A DNA stretch of 64,000 nucleotides from Ketogulonicigenium vulgare WSH-001 (GCF_000223375.1 NC_017384.1:2612501-2676500); one strand, 5' to 3'; positions 28,679-37,885 are shown, counted from the stretch's first letter. Translations and numbers: made by a program. The notes: generated from the sequence alone by a model not told the origin.

Positions 28679-30283
28679 TTATTCGACCGTGACGCCAGAC
28701 ATGCGGCTCGAGCCGAAGATCGCGGGCGTAAAGCCATTGACCGACGTCGAGACAGCCATCAATTGGTCTGCGCCGCCGAACATAACCGCCGCCACATCGT
28801 CATAAAGGATGTGCTGCGCCTGCAGATACAGTGCCTCGCGTTCAGATTGATCGGTGATCTCGCCAGCGGCCTGCATGACGGCGTTGAATTCGGCGTTGCA
28901 CCAGTGGCCGATATTCGACGGGCTGGGCGTGCCTTCGGCGTTACAGGTAAAGTAGTTGTTCGGGATCTGGCTGGGATCGGGAAAGTCATAGATGCCGCCG
29001 AACATGCCGACCTCGGCCTCGAACGCGCGCGAGCGCTGGATATACTCGGCCCATTCATAGGTGACGATCTCGGCATTCACGCCGATGGCGGCCCAATCGG
29101 CCTGGATCATTTCCGCTGCGCGGCGACCGTTGGGCATATAGGGGCGCGAGACAGGAACGGCCCAGATCTGCGTGGTAAAGCCATCGGCAAAACCCGCATC
29201 GGCCAGCAGTTGTTTGGCCAATTCCGGATCATAAGCATAGGGCGCAAGATCGGTTGCCGATCCCCAGAAGGCAGGCGGCACCACAGCGCCGGTCAGATGG
29301 CCCATGCCGTTGAACACCGTCTCGACCAGGGGTTCCATATTGATCGCATGGGCCAGCGCCTGACGGACGCGGATATCTTGGAATTTGTCGATGGTCTGGT
29401 TGAAAGTGATGAAGCCCGAGGAGGCGACCTGCGCAGGCACCAGCTCGACCGTCTCGCTTGCGTCGATCAGCGGCGCATCGGCAAGGTTCGGATAATAGGA
29501 AATCGCGCATTCACCCGCCAGCGCGCGCTGCACACGGACCGAGGCATCGGCGCTGATCGCCATGATGATCGCATCGACCATGGGCGTGTTTTCAGCAATG
29601 CCGGCCGCCTCGCCCCATGTGTCATGGAAAGGGATCAGGCGCACAATGGCGTCCGTTTGATAGGCCTGTAGCTGGAACGGGCCCGTACCGATGGGCTCGC
29701 GGTCAAATGCATCGGGGGTGCCCGCGGCTTGCAGCACATCGGCATATTCGGCCGAGGTCATCGCGATCGAGCCATGCGCCATAATGCCGATGAATGGCGC
29801 AAGCGGCGCGGTCAGGGTGAAGGCGACGGTGTAGTCGTCGATTTTTTCAACGCCGGCCAGCGCATCGGCCAGTTTGGTGTTGAAGGTGATATAGCTGCCG
29901 CCGCTGACAGAATGGTAGGGGTGGGCCTCATCCATCATGCGGGCAAAGGTGAACACCACATCATCGGCGTTGAAATCGCGTGTGGGGGTAAAGGCGTCGT
30001 TCGACTGCCACTGCACACCTTGGCGCAGGTGGAACGTATAGGTCAGCCCATCGTCGGATACATCCCAGCTTTCCGCCAGCGCAGGCTGGATATTCGCGCC
30101 GCCCCGTTCGACCGCGACCAGGTTGTCATAGATCTGGCCCAGCACGGTCGAGGTGGTGCCGCTGCTGGTCAGTTGCGGGTTGAAAATCTCGGGTGCGCCT
30201 TCAAGGCATACCGTAAGTGTGCCAGCAAAAGCGGGGCTGGACAGGGCAAGCAGCGCAGCGGCCGCGGCGAAAGAGGTCTTCAT
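28679..30283 (-). CDS. ABC transporter substrate-binding protein, family 5 (DppA type)
   Basis: A 534-residue periplasmic protein. The signal peptide [20 protein letters not shown] ends at A-F-A/G. DppA-like features follow: [21 protein letters not shown] at the mature N-terminus, [26 protein letters not shown] and PIGTGPFQL. DppA-type proteins bind dipeptides, heme or related ligands. The start at 30283 has an AGGGAGCACC site. It is the first gene of an eight-gene operon transcribed away from a LysR regulator. Confidence 0.92.
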   Translation of the reverse strand: MKTSFAAAAALLALSSPAFAGTLTVCLEGAPEIFNPQLTSSGTTSTVLGQIYDNLVAVERGGANIQPALAESWDVSDDGLTYTFHLRQGVQWQSNDAFTPTRDFNADDVVFTFARMMDEAHPYHSVSGGSYITFNTKLADALAGVEKIDDYTVAFTLTAPLAPFIGIMAHGSIAMTSAEYADVLQAAGTPDAFDREPIGTGPFQLQAYQTDAIVRLIPFHDTWGEAAGIAENTPMVDAIIMAISADASVRVQRALAGECAISYYPNLADAPLIDASETVELVPAQVASSGFITFNQTIDKFQDIRVRQALAHAINMEPLVETVFNGMGHLTGAVVPPAFWGSATDLAPYAYDPELAKQLLADAGFADGFTTQIWAVPVSRPYMPNGRRAAEMIQADWAAIGVNAEIVTYEWAEYIQRSRAFEAEVGMFGGIYDFPDPSQIPNNYFTCNAEGTPSPSNIGHWCNAEFNAVMQAAGEITDQSEREALYLQAQHILYDDVAAVMFGGADQLMAVSTSVNGFTPAIFGSSRMSGVTVE

Positions 30284-30362
30284 GTGGTGCTCCCTGAGCG
30301 TTGCGACTTTTATTATGTCCCAGGCCTTGGCTGCTGGCTGGGTTTGTCTTGGTAAAACCATT

Positions 30363-30421
30363 TCCTTGGGCTATGATATGATTGTCAAATGCGAAATCAG
30401 CCAAGCAATATAACCAAAGGA
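30363..30421. promoter_or_regulatory. Candidate LysR control region between divergent genes
   Basis: The 149-nt gap between the binding-protein gene and lysR contains an imperfect inverted repeat: TCCTTGGGCTAT from 30363 and ATATAACCAAAGGA at 30408-30421, about 11 of 14 positions complementary. LysR regulators bind such spaced dyads in shared promoters. Which half-site matters cannot be judged from one copy. Confidence 0.35.
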
Positions 30422-30432
30422 TATGATGCGCC

Positions 30433-31374
30433 GTGAATATCCGTCAGCTTGAAGCATTTCACGCCGTTATGGAGACAGGCTCGGCCACCCGCGCGGGCGA
30501 GCGTCTGGGCATTACCCAGCCCGCCATTTCCAAACTGATGAAATCTTTGGCAGACGAATGCGGATTCGTGTTGTTCCAGCGCCGCGGCGGCCAGCTTGTC
30601 CCGACGCGCGAAGCGCAGCTATTGGGATTGGAAGTTGCGCGGCTTTTCTCTGGCAGTCGCCGTGTGGCCGAGTTTATTCAGGCAATTCGTACCAATCAGG
30701 TGGGCGAGGTTTCATTGGCCGCGCCGCCCGCCCTTGCCACGCGATATCTGCCGCAGATCCTTGCGTCCGAGATCCGCGACCTCAGCGACTTACACTTGCA
30801 GATCATGTCGCGGTCGTCGCCGCAGATCATTGATCTGGTCGCGGCGGGGCAGTTGGACATTGGTCTGAGTTCGATGGCCGTCGATCATCCAGATATCGAG
30901 GTCGAGCATGTCCGCAGCTTTGCCCTGGTCTGTTTGCTGCCCTTTGGCCATCCTTTGGGTGCAAAACCCGCGTTGGATATCGAGGACCTGCGCGAGCAGC
31001 CGTTTATCTCGCTGCCGACGGGCGATTGCACGTTTAGTAATACCAGCCGCGCCTTTAAAGTGAACGGCGTCTCTGTCTCGCGCCGGATCGAGGCGCCGCA
31101 TTCGGAAACCGCCGCGCTGATGGTGGCGAACGGAATTGGCCTGACCATCGTGCCGCCCTTTGCCGGCATCGAATTCGACGCGCAGCGCGTGCTGCGCCGG
31201 GCCATTCGTCCGGTCGAGCATTTGGATATCTGGATGCTAAAGCGCCGTAATCGCCCGATTTCTATGGCGGCCGATATGATCCGCGCGCAAATCCTGCGCA
31301 CCTTGCGCGCCATCGACGAAGAGCCATTGGCACAGCCCAGCGTCTCATTGGCCAGCGTCTCATTGGCCAGCTAG
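30433..31374 (+). CDS. LysR-family transcriptional regulator
   Basis: A 313-residue LysR protein starting at GTG 30433. The N-terminal helix-turn-helix reads LEAFHAVMETGSATRAGERLG then ITQPAISKLMKSLADECG. The rest is the two-lobed ligand domain. It is divergent from, and probably activates, the binding-protein operon. The C-terminus is odd: a 15-bp tandem duplication just before the stop adds SVSLASVSLAS, which looks like recent slippage and is unlikely to be functional. Confidence 0.9.
   Translation: MNIRQLEAFHAVMETGSATRAGERLGITQPAISKLMKSLADECGFVLFQRRGGQLVPTREAQLLGLEVARLFSGSRRVAEFIQAIRTNQVGEVSLAAPPALATRYLPQILASEIRDLSDLHLQIMSRSSPQIIDLVAAGQLDIGLSSMAVDHPDIEVEHVRSFALVCLLPFGHPLGAKPALDIEDLREQPFISLPTGDCTFSNTSRAFKVNGVSVSRRIEAPHSETAALMVANGIGLTIVPPFAGIEFDAQRVLRRAIRPVEHLDIWMLKRRNRPISMAADMIRAQILRTLRAIDEEPLAQPSVSLASVSLAS
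31337..31371 (+). repeat. 15-bp tandem duplication at the 3' end of lysR
   Basis: The unit CCAGCGTCTCATTGG occurs at 31337-31351 and 31352-31366, with five bases of a third copy before the TAG. It stays in frame and repeats SVSLA. Confidence 0.85.
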
Positions 31375-31443
31375 TCGCGCTTCATCCTCTCGTCTCCTTT
31401 GGCATTCGGGCAGGCGCCGTCCTGCTTTGCCTTGATTTTTGCC

Positions 31444-31483
31444 ATACTAATATTTCACTTTCTTAAAATTGAAATATTAGTAT
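31444..31483. promoter_or_regulatory. 14-bp perfect inverted repeat upstream of gntR
   Basis: ATACTAATATTTCA (31444-31457) and TGAAATATTAGTAT (31470-31483) are exact reverse complements with a 12-nt spacer. This AT-rich dyad in a GC-rich genome lies 51 nt before the GntR start. It could be an operator, or a hairpin ending lysR, but the spacer and lack of a following T-run favour an operator. Confidence 0.6.
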
Positions 31484-31534
31484 TCTACTTATAGCGGCGA
31501 GGAGGCTGCTGATTCGTAGGGGGATGTCAGCGAG

Positions 31535-32242
31535 ATGGAGAGGAAGGCGCGCACGATTGGCGGCATTTCCGAAGTGTCGCGTACGCGCGCACAAGCGCCA
31601 CGGACCGCTGATCTGATCTATCGCGATCTGCATCGCGACATTGTTTCGATGCGACTCAAGCCCAACAGCAAGCTGTCGGAAAAGGAACTGAGCGAGCATT
31701 TCGGTGTCTCGCGCACGCCTTTGCGCGAGGCGATCCAGCGGCTGGCCGAGGATGGTCTGGTCGCCGTCTTTCCGCAGGCTGGCACCTTTGTTGCACCTAT
31801 TCCCGTGCGGCTGTTGATGGAATCGATCCTGATCCGCCGCGCGCTGGAAGTTGTGATCGCGCAGACCGCGACGGAAATGGCCGTGGCGCAGGATATCCGC
31901 GACATCGACGCCAATCTGGCCGAGCTGGAGGGGGCGGTGAACGCGGGCGATCTGGGGGAATTCCACCGGATCGACAGCGAATTCCACCGGCTGATCGGGC
32001 GCATATCGGGCCTTGGGACGGTGTCGAATACGATTGAACATGTGCGCGCGCAGATCGACCGCTATCGGCTGATGACCCTGCCGCAGGCCGGGCGTTTGAC
32101 GCGCGTCATTACCGAACACCGCGCCGTGCGCGATGCCGCGCGGGCGGGCGAGGCGATGGCCTTTCATATCGGCCAAATGCTGGATGAGGTTGAGGCGCTT
32201 CAGCACCTCGATCGGGATTATTTCTACGACGACAGGGAATAG
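31535..32242 (+). CDS. GntR-family transcriptional regulator, FadR/FCD branch
   Basis: A 235-residue regulator. The winged helix has LIYRDLHRDIVSMRLKPNSKL and VSRTPLREAIQRLAEDGLVAVF. The C-terminal helical FCD domain has metal-type residues in FHRIDSEFHRLIG and VITEHRAVRDAARAG. FCD regulators of this kind often sense sugar acids such as uronates. It is followed 40 nt downstream by kduI in the same direction and probably controls the whole kdu-transporter set. Confidence 0.88.
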   Translation: MERKARTIGGISEVSRTRAQAPRTADLIYRDLHRDIVSMRLKPNSKLSEKELSEHFGVSRTPLREAIQRLAEDGLVAVFPQAGTFVAPIPVRLLMESILIRRALEVVIAQTATEMAVAQDIRDIDANLAELEGAVNAGDLGEFHRIDSEFHRLIGRISGLGTVSNTIEHVRAQIDRYRLMTLPQAGRLTRVITEHRAVRDAARAGEAMAFHIGQMLDEVEALQHLDRDYFYDDRE

Positions 32243-32281
32243 CGGGCAGGTTTACGCCGCATGGACCTTGGGAGGGGGCAC

Positions 32282-33124
32282 ATGAGCGAAGCAATTGATA
32301 TCAGACATAATGTTCATCCGGAAATGGCAAAGGCACTCGATGCCGAGGGGCTGCGCCGCCATTTTCTGATCGCGGATCTTTTCCGCATGGGCGAGGTGCG
32401 GATGACCTATTCGCATATCGACCGGCTGATCGTCGCAGGCGCGATGCCAGCAGATACTGCGTTGGCCTTGCCGACCCCAAAAGCGGTCGGACAGACGCGC
32501 TTTTTTGATAACCGCGAAGGCGGCGTTATCAATATCGGCGGCGCGGGCCGCGTGATTGTCGATGGCGCGGCGCATGATCTGCACGGCGAGACCGCCCTTT
32601 ATATCGGGCGCGGCACGGCCGAGGTGCAGTTCGAAAGCACTGATCCTGCGCACCTTGCGCAATTCTACATGATCTCGACCCCCGCGCATAAAGACCTGCC
32701 GACCCGCCGCGTGACGGCGGATCAGGCGAACCGATTGAATTTGGGCGAGGTTGCGACCGCGAACAAACGCACCATTTTGCAATTCCTGCATCCTGATGTG
32801 ATCGAAACCTGTCAGTTGACGATGGGCATGACCCGTCTTGAGGCCGGCAGTGTCTGGAACACCATGCCCGCCCATACGCATGACCGCCGCTCCGAGGTCT
32901 ATCTGTATTTCGGCCTGCCCGAAGGCCAGCGCGTCTTTCACCTGATGGGCGAGGGGCATGAGACCCGCCATATCGTGACCGGCAATGGCGAGGCGATCCT
33001 GTCGCCCTCGTGGTCGATCCATGCGGGGGCGGGCACCTCGGCCTATGCGTTCATCTGGGCCATGGGCGGCGACAACAAGAATTTCACCGACATGGACCAT
33101 ATTAAAATCGAGGATCTGAAATGA
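32282..33124 (+). CDS. kduI: 5-dehydro-4-deoxy-D-glucuronate isomerase
   Basis: A 280-residue cupin-fold isomerase that converts 5-keto-4-deoxyuronate, a product of pectin or unsaturated-uronate breakdown, to 2,5-diketo-3-deoxygluconate. The zinc ligands are visible as His198, His200 and Glu205 in PAHTHDRRSEVYLYF and His247 in SIHAGAGT. The start at 32282 has a GGGAGGGGG site close by. It overlaps kduD by 4 nt. No pectate lyase or unsaturated glucuronyl hydrolase is present nearby, so monomers are probably taken up. Confidence 0.94.
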   Translation: MSEAIDIRHNVHPEMAKALDAEGLRRHFLIADLFRMGEVRMTYSHIDRLIVAGAMPADTALALPTPKAVGQTRFFDNREGGVINIGGAGRVIVDGAAHDLHGETALYIGRGTAEVQFESTDPAHLAQFYMISTPAHKDLPTRRVTADQANRLNLGEVATANKRTILQFLHPDVIETCQLTMGMTRLEAGSVWNTMPAHTHDRRSEVYLYFGLPEGQRVFHLMGEGHETRHIVTGNGEAILSPSWSIHAGAGTSAYAFIWAMGGDNKNFTDMDHIKIEDLK

Positions 33125-33882
33125 GTGCCAATCCGCTGTTTGATCTGACAGGCAAAGTGGCTGTTGTCACCGGCGCCAATACCGGCATCGGGCAGGGCAT
33201 TGCCATCGCCTTGGCGGGGGCGGGGGCAGATGTTGTGCTGGTCGGACGTTCGCCCATGGATGACACGCGCAGCCAGTTGCAGGGCTTTGGCACCCGCGTC
33301 CACGAGATCCGCGCCGATCTGTCCTCGACCGCGCCCCTGGCCGGGATCGTCGACGAGGTTGTCAGCAAGCTGGGCGGCGTCGATATTTTGGTGAACAACG
33401 CGGGCATCATCCGGCGCGCCGATGCGGTCGATTATACCGAGGCTGACTGGGATGCGGTGATCGACACCAACCTCAAGTCGCTGTTTTTCCTCAGCCAAGC
33501 CGCCGGTCGCCATATGCTGGCCAAGGGCGCGGGCAAGATCATCAATATCGCATCGCTGCTGTCGTTTCAGGGCGGCATCCGCATTCCCGCCTATACTGCA
33601 TCCAAAAGCGGTGTCGCGGGGCTGACGCGCCTTTTGGCCTGCGAATGGGCCGCCAAGGGCGTCAATGTGAACGCCATCGCACCGGGCTATTTCGTGACGA
33701 ATAATACCGAGGCCCTGCGCGCGGATGCCGATCGCAACGCCGCCATTTTGGGCCGTATTCCGGCGGGCCGCTGGGGCAAGCCCGGCGATATCGGCGGGGC
33801 GGCCGTATTCCTTGCCTCGCAGGCGTCGGATTATGTCGATGGCGTTGTGCTGCCGGTCGATGGGGGTTGGCTGGCGCGCTAG
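33121..33882 (+). CDS. kduD: 2-dehydro-3-deoxy-D-gluconate 5-dehydrogenase (SDR family)
   Basis: A 253-residue short-chain dehydrogenase reducing the KduI product to 2-keto-3-deoxygluconate. The cofactor motif is TGANTGIGQG at 18-27, NNAG at 92-95, and the catalytic set Ser145, Tyr158 and Lys162 (YTASK). KduD is recognised from sequence and from coupling to kduI. KduD-like SDRs can act on related keto-acids, so the physiological substrate could be another hexonate. Confidence 0.92.
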   Translation: MSANPLFDLTGKVAVVTGANTGIGQGIAIALAGAGADVVLVGRSPMDDTRSQLQGFGTRVHEIRADLSSTAPLAGIVDEVVSKLGGVDILVNNAGIIRRADAVDYTEADWDAVIDTNLKSLFFLSQAAGRHMLAKGAGKIINIASLLSFQGGIRIPAYTASKSGVAGLTRLLACEWAAKGVNVNAIAPGYFVTNNTEALRADADRNAAILGRIPAGRWGKPGDIGGAAVFLASQASDYVDGVVLPVDGGWLAR

Positions 33883-33915
33883 GCGAAATCGGCAGCAGAG
33901 GGGAGGTCTGCAACG

Positions 33916-34596
33916 ATGAGTTATCAGTTCAACTTTGCTGCACTTGTACCCTATTGGCCGGATTTCATCTCTGGCGCTTGGGTCACGTTGCAGCTGACGG
34001 TCGGCGCCGTCATTTTCGGGATGGTGATCGGTGTTCTATGCGCCATCGCGCGGCGTTCGCGCTTTGTTGCGCTGCGATCGGTGGCCGGGGTCTATGTCGA
34101 GACGGTGCGCAATACGCCGTTCATCGTGCAGATCTTTTTCCTGTTCTTTGGCATGTCATCTGTTGGCGTGCGGATGCCGATCATGGTCGCCGCAATTTTC
34201 GCACTGGTGGTCAATGTCGGTGCCTATACGGCCGAGATCATCCGTGCCGGCATGGACGCCATTCCCAAAGGCCAGATCGAGGCCGCCGAGGCGCTGGGCC
34301 TGTCACAGTTCCAGATCTATCGCGACATCATCCTGATGCCCGCGATTGAAAAGGTCTATCCGGCGCTGACCAGCCAGTTCGTGCTGATGATGCTGACGAC
34401 CTCGATCTGTTCGCAAATCTCGGCCGAAGAGCTGACGGGGGTGGCGAATAATATCCAGTCCAACACTTTCCGCAGTTTCGAAACCTATATCGTGATTGGC
34501 CTGTTCTACATCGGGATCACGCTGATGATGCGCTTTGGGTTCTGGCTGATCGGGCTTTACGCCTTCCCGCGTCGCCGCGTCATGGGTGGGGTGTGA
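33916..34596 (+). CDS. Polar amino-acid-type ABC transporter permease
   Basis: A 226-residue permease of the HisM/GlnP group with the N-terminal GAWVTLQLTVGAVIFGMVIG, YVETVRNTPFIVQIFFLFFG and the EAA loop GQIEAAEALGLSQFQIYRDI. ATG at 33916 follows AGGGGAGG. It ends two bases before the ATG of the second permease. This transporter class normally imports amino acids; here it lies inside a uronate-type operon, so its ligand may be an acidic sugar derivative. Confidence 0.9.
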   Translation: MSYQFNFAALVPYWPDFISGAWVTLQLTVGAVIFGMVIGVLCAIARRSRFVALRSVAGVYVETVRNTPFIVQIFFLFFGMSSVGVRMPIMVAAIFALVVNVGAYTAEIIRAGMDAIPKGQIEAAEALGLSQFQIYRDIILMPAIEKVYPALTSQFVLMMLTTSICSQISAEELTGVANNIQSNTFRSFETYIVIGLFYIGITLMMRFGFWLIGLYAFPRRRVMGGV

Positions 34597-34597
34597 T

Positions 34598-35248
34598 ATG
34601 CAGACCTTTGGAACAGGACATTTCATCTACCTGCTGAACGGGCTGTGGTGGACAATCATCTTGTCTGCGCTGGCGATGTCGCTGGGCAGTATCGCAGGTT
34701 TCATCGTCATGCTGGGACGCATTTCGCGCCGCAAATGGCTGGTGCGCCTTAGCGGGACATGGGTGCAGATCATCCAAGGGACGCCGCTGCTGATCCAGAT
34801 GTTCATCATCTATTTCGGTCTGGGTGTGGTCGGCATTTCGGTGCCCGCGCTGGCGGCGGCGGCGATTGCGACGATGATCTATGCCTCGGCTTATCTTGGC
34901 GAGATCTGGCGCGGCTGCGTGCAATCCATTGCCAAAACCCAGTTCGAGGCCGCCGAATCCATGGGGCTGACCCGCTGGCAGGCGCTGCGCGATGTGATCT
35001 TGCCGCAGGCCATGCGCATCGCCACCCCGCCCACCGTGGGTTTCACGGTGCAGCTGATCAAAAATACCTCGCTGGCCTCGGTCGTCGGATTTTTGGAACT
35101 GACGCGCGCGGCGCAGGTCATCAACAACTCGCTGTTCGAACCCTTCTTGGTCTTTGGGATCGCGGCGGCGCTGTATTTCGCGGTTTGCTACCCGCTGTCG
35201 CTGTGGAGCCGCAATCTGGAAAGGAAACTCAATGTCGGTCGCCGTTAA
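34598..35248 (+). CDS. Polar amino-acid-type ABC transporter permease
   Basis: A 216-residue second permease. Key segments are LLNGLWWTIILSALAMSLGS, WVQIIQGTPLLIQMFIIYFG and the EAA loop TQFEAAESMGLTRWQALRDV. The start at 34598 is favoured over a frame beginning at 34586 because the latter overlaps the previous gene. It overlaps the ATPase start by 17 nt. Confidence 0.9.
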   Translation: MQTFGTGHFIYLLNGLWWTIILSALAMSLGSIAGFIVMLGRISRRKWLVRLSGTWVQIIQGTPLLIQMFIIYFGLGVVGISVPALAAAAIATMIYASAYLGEIWRGCVQSIAKTQFEAAESMGLTRWQALRDVILPQAMRIATPPTVGFTVQLIKNTSLASVVGFLELTRAAQVINNSLFEPFLVFGIAAALYFAVCYPLSLWSRNLERKLNVGRR

Positions 35249-35963
35249 GCTGGATAATGTGGTCAAACGTTATGGCGCCCTTGAGGTGCTGAAGGGTGTC
35301 TCGTTCGATATCAAGGCGGGCGAGGTCGTGGCGCTGATCGGCGCATCGGGATCGGGAAAGTCGACCGCGCTGCGCTGTATCAACCGGCTCGAGCAGATCC
35401 AGGGCGGAACGATCGAGGTGTGCGGCCGCGCGGTGAATGACGACAAGGTCGACCTGCGCGCGCTGCGCCAGGACGTCGGCATGGTGTTCCAGCAATACAA
35501 TCTGTTCCCGCATATGACCGTGGGCGAGAATGTCATTCTGGCCCTGCGCCGCGTGAAAAAGATCAGCCGCGCTGATGCGGTGCAGATCTCGCGCAAGGTG
35601 CTGGATCAGGTCGGCCTGCTGGAAAAGATCGACAATTACCCCGAACAGCTTTCGGGCGGCCAGCAACAGCGCGTCGCCATCGCACGGTCTTTGGCGATGC
35701 AGCCAAAGGTCATGCTGTTCGACGAAGTGACATCCGCGCTGGACCCGCGCCTGACAGGCGAAGTGCTGCGCGTGATGGAGGATCTGGCCAAAGGCGGCAT
35801 GACGATGGTGGTTGTCACGCATGAGATGGGCTTTGCCCGTCGCGCCGCCGACCGGGTGATCTTCATGCATCACGGCAACATTCATGAGGAGGGTGATGCC
35901 GCGATTCTGAATGCCCCAACCACGCCTGAACTGCGTGAATTTCTGGAGCATGACCTGAACTAA
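35232..35963 (+). CDS. Polar amino-acid-type ABC transporter ATP-binding protein
   Basis: A 243-residue ATPase of the GlnQ/HisP type. Walker A is GASGSGKST, followed by LRCINRLEQIQGG, the Q-loop VFQQYNLFPHMT, signature LSGGQQQR, Walker B VMLFDEVTSALD and switch His in VVTHEMGFAR. All are hallmark GlnQ-group sequences. The start at 35232 follows GGAAAGGAAA. Confidence 0.93.
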   Translation: MSVAVKLDNVVKRYGALEVLKGVSFDIKAGEVVALIGASGSGKSTALRCINRLEQIQGGTIEVCGRAVNDDKVDLRALRQDVGMVFQQYNLFPHMTVGENVILALRRVKKISRADAVQISRKVLDQVGLLEKIDNYPEQLSGGQQQRVAIARSLAMQPKVMLFDEVTSALDPRLTGEVLRVMEDLAKGGMTMVVVTHEMGFARRAADRVIFMHHGNIHEEGDAAILNAPTTPELREFLEHDLN

Positions 35964-36015
35964 CGTGCCGACCCAAGCCGGTCAGGAGGGACCGGATCAA
36001 CAGGAGGAGAAAGTT

Positions 36016-36807
36016 ATGAAAATCAATCGTCGTATTGCCCTTTTGGCGATGACTGCCGGCATGTCGCTGGGTCTTGCCATGCCCGCCGCCGCCGATCTGG
36101 CCGAAATCCGCGAACGCGGTGTGATCCGTATCGCCGTGGCGATGGGTATCCCGCAATATTCCTATATCGACAGCAATATGCAGCCCGCCGGCTCGGATGT
36201 GGAAACCGCCCGTATGCTGGCCGAGGATCTGGGTGTCGCGCTGGAGCTGGTCGAGATTACCAACGCCGCCCGCGTGCCGACCATTCAGACCGACAAGGCC
36301 GATCTGGTCGTCTCGGCGCTGGGCATTACGGATGAGCGTCGCCAGGCGATCGACTTCTCGGTGCCCTATGCCACGCTGGCACTGGTTGTGGCCGCGCCTG
36401 CCGATATCGACATCAGCGATTATGCCGATCTGACCGGCAAGCGCATCGCGCTGACCCGCGCCACCACCAACGATCAGGATATCACTGCCAACACCACCGG
36501 CGCCGAAATCCTGCGGTTCGAGGATGACGCCACGCTGATCACGTCGGTCATTTCGGGTCAGGTGGATATCATCTCGAGCCAGTCCGCCGTCATCGGCGGC
36601 ATCAACGAGCGTCGCCGTGGCGGCCCGCTCGAGATCAAATTCATCCAGCGCGAGACCAACCTTGGCATTGGTCTGGCCAAGGGTAACCCCGAACTGCTGG
36701 CCTGGGTCGATGAATGGGTTGTCACCAACTTTGACAACGGTCGCCTGCGCGAGGTGTTCACCACCTATCAGCACCGCGATCTGCCCGACGATCTGACCTC
36801 GCGCTGA
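36016..36807 (+). CDS. ABC transporter substrate-binding protein, family 3
   Basis: A 263-residue periplasmic binding protein with signal peptide MKINRRIALLAMTAGMSLGLA up to PAAA. The mature part starts DLAEIRERGVIRIAV and continues with GSDVETARMLAEDLGV, typical of the family. The usual Arg that binds amino-acid carboxylates is represented in VSALGITDERRQAIDFS. It is the binding component for the permeases upstream. AGGAGGAGAAAG precedes the ATG. Confidence 0.92.
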   Translation: MKINRRIALLAMTAGMSLGLAMPAAADLAEIRERGVIRIAVAMGIPQYSYIDSNMQPAGSDVETARMLAEDLGVALELVEITNAARVPTIQTDKADLVVSALGITDERRQAIDFSVPYATLALVVAAPADIDISDYADLTGKRIALTRATTNDQDITANTTGAEILRFEDDATLITSVISGQVDIISSQSAVIGGINERRRGGPLEIKFIQRETNLGIGLAKGNPELLAWVDEWVVTNFDNGRLREVFTTYQHRDLPDDLTSR

Positions 36808-36814
36808 TCTCACT

Positions 36815-36850
36815 TGGGGGCGCGGCTTTGCGCCCCCACTCTCCCTTTTT
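36815..36850 (+). terminator. Hairpin terminator or attenuator after the binding-protein gene
   Basis: TGGGGGCGC (36815-36823) pairs with GCGCCCCCA (36830-36838), followed by CTCTCCCTTTTTC. It lies between the binding-protein gene and the zinc dehydrogenase gene. The delayed T-run allows partial termination, so the last gene may still be read through. Confidence 0.7.
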
Positions 36851-36865
36851 CAACGGATATTCGCG

Positions 36866-37885
36866 ATGAAAGCGGTCTTTTACACCGGTGATAAGTCTTT
36901 TGAGCTGCGCGAGATTGCGCGCCCAGATCCCGCCGCGGGCGAGGTCGAGATCGCCGTCGCCTATAATGGCATTTGCGGCACCGATCTGCATGCCTATCAC
37001 GGCGCGATGGATGCGCGGATCGGCCATAACCGCGTGCTGGGCCATGAAATGTCGGGCCGCGTCGCGCGCCTTGGCGCGGGTGTGACGGGTCTGGCTGTTG
37101 GGCAGCCCGTCGTGATCCGCCCGCTGAAACCCTGCGGTGATTGTCCCGCGTGCAATGCGGGGCTTTCGCATATCTGCCACAAGCTGAAATTTCTTGGCCT
37201 CGATACCGATGGCGCTTTGCAGGATTACTGGTCGGTGCCTGCCTATGCGGTGCATCCGCTGCCCGAAACCGTGCCGCTGGACCACGCCGCGCTGGCCGAG
37301 CCGGTCGCCGTGGCGGCCCATGATGTGCGCCGCAGCCGCCTTGCTGCGGGCGAGTTTGCGCTGGTCATCGGTGGCGGCCCCATTGGTCTGCTGATCGCCA
37401 TGGTGGCGCGCCACGCGGGCGCGCGTGTGCTCATCTCCGAGGTGAACCCGCTGCGGATCGGCATCGCGCAAGAGATGGGCTTTGACGTCGTGAACCCGCG
37501 CGAGGCAAATGTCATCGACACCGTGAACGCCGCTACCGGGCAAAAGGGCGCGGATGTGGTATTCGAAGTGTCGGGCACGGTGGCTGGGGTCGAGTTGATG
37601 ACCGATGTCGCCGCATCGCGCGGGCGGATCTGTATGGTGGCCATCCACACGACCCGCCCCCAGGTCGACCTGTTCCGCTTTTTCTGGCGCGAGCTAGAGC
37701 TGATCGGCGCCCGCGTTTACGAGGCCGAGGATTTCGACACCGCCATCGACCTGATTGCGACCGGCGTCGTCGATGCGGGCCGCATGATCACCGATGTGCA
37801 GGACCTCTCGCAAGTCGGCGCAGCTTTTGCGGCGCTGGACGGCAATGCGAAGGCCATGAAAAGCCTGATCCGCATCAGCGGCTAG
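36866..37885 (+). CDS. Zinc-dependent medium-chain alcohol/polyol dehydrogenase
   Basis: A 339-residue MDR enzyme of the sorbitol, threonine and idonate dehydrogenase group. The catalytic zinc site is ICGTD near 37-41 with GHEMSG; the structural zinc is held by four Cys in CGDCPACNAGLSHIC. The NAD motif is VIGGGPIGLLIA. It is last in the kdu operon. L-idonate or galactonate-type 5-dehydrogenase activity would fit the context, but substrate specificity cannot be read directly. Confidence 0.87.
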   Translation: MKAVFYTGDKSFELREIARPDPAAGEVEIAVAYNGICGTDLHAYHGAMDARIGHNRVLGHEMSGRVARLGAGVTGLAVGQPVVIRPLKPCGDCPACNAGLSHICHKLKFLGLDTDGALQDYWSVPAYAVHPLPETVPLDHAALAEPVAVAAHDVRRSRLAAGEFALVIGGGPIGLLIAMVARHAGARVLISEVNPLRIGIAQEMGFDVVNPREANVIDTVNAATGQKGADVVFEVSGTVAGVELMTDVAASRGRICMVAIHTTRPQVDLFRFFWRELELIGARVYEAEDFDTAIDLIATGVVDAGRMITDVQDLSQVGAAFAALDGNAKAMKSLIRISG

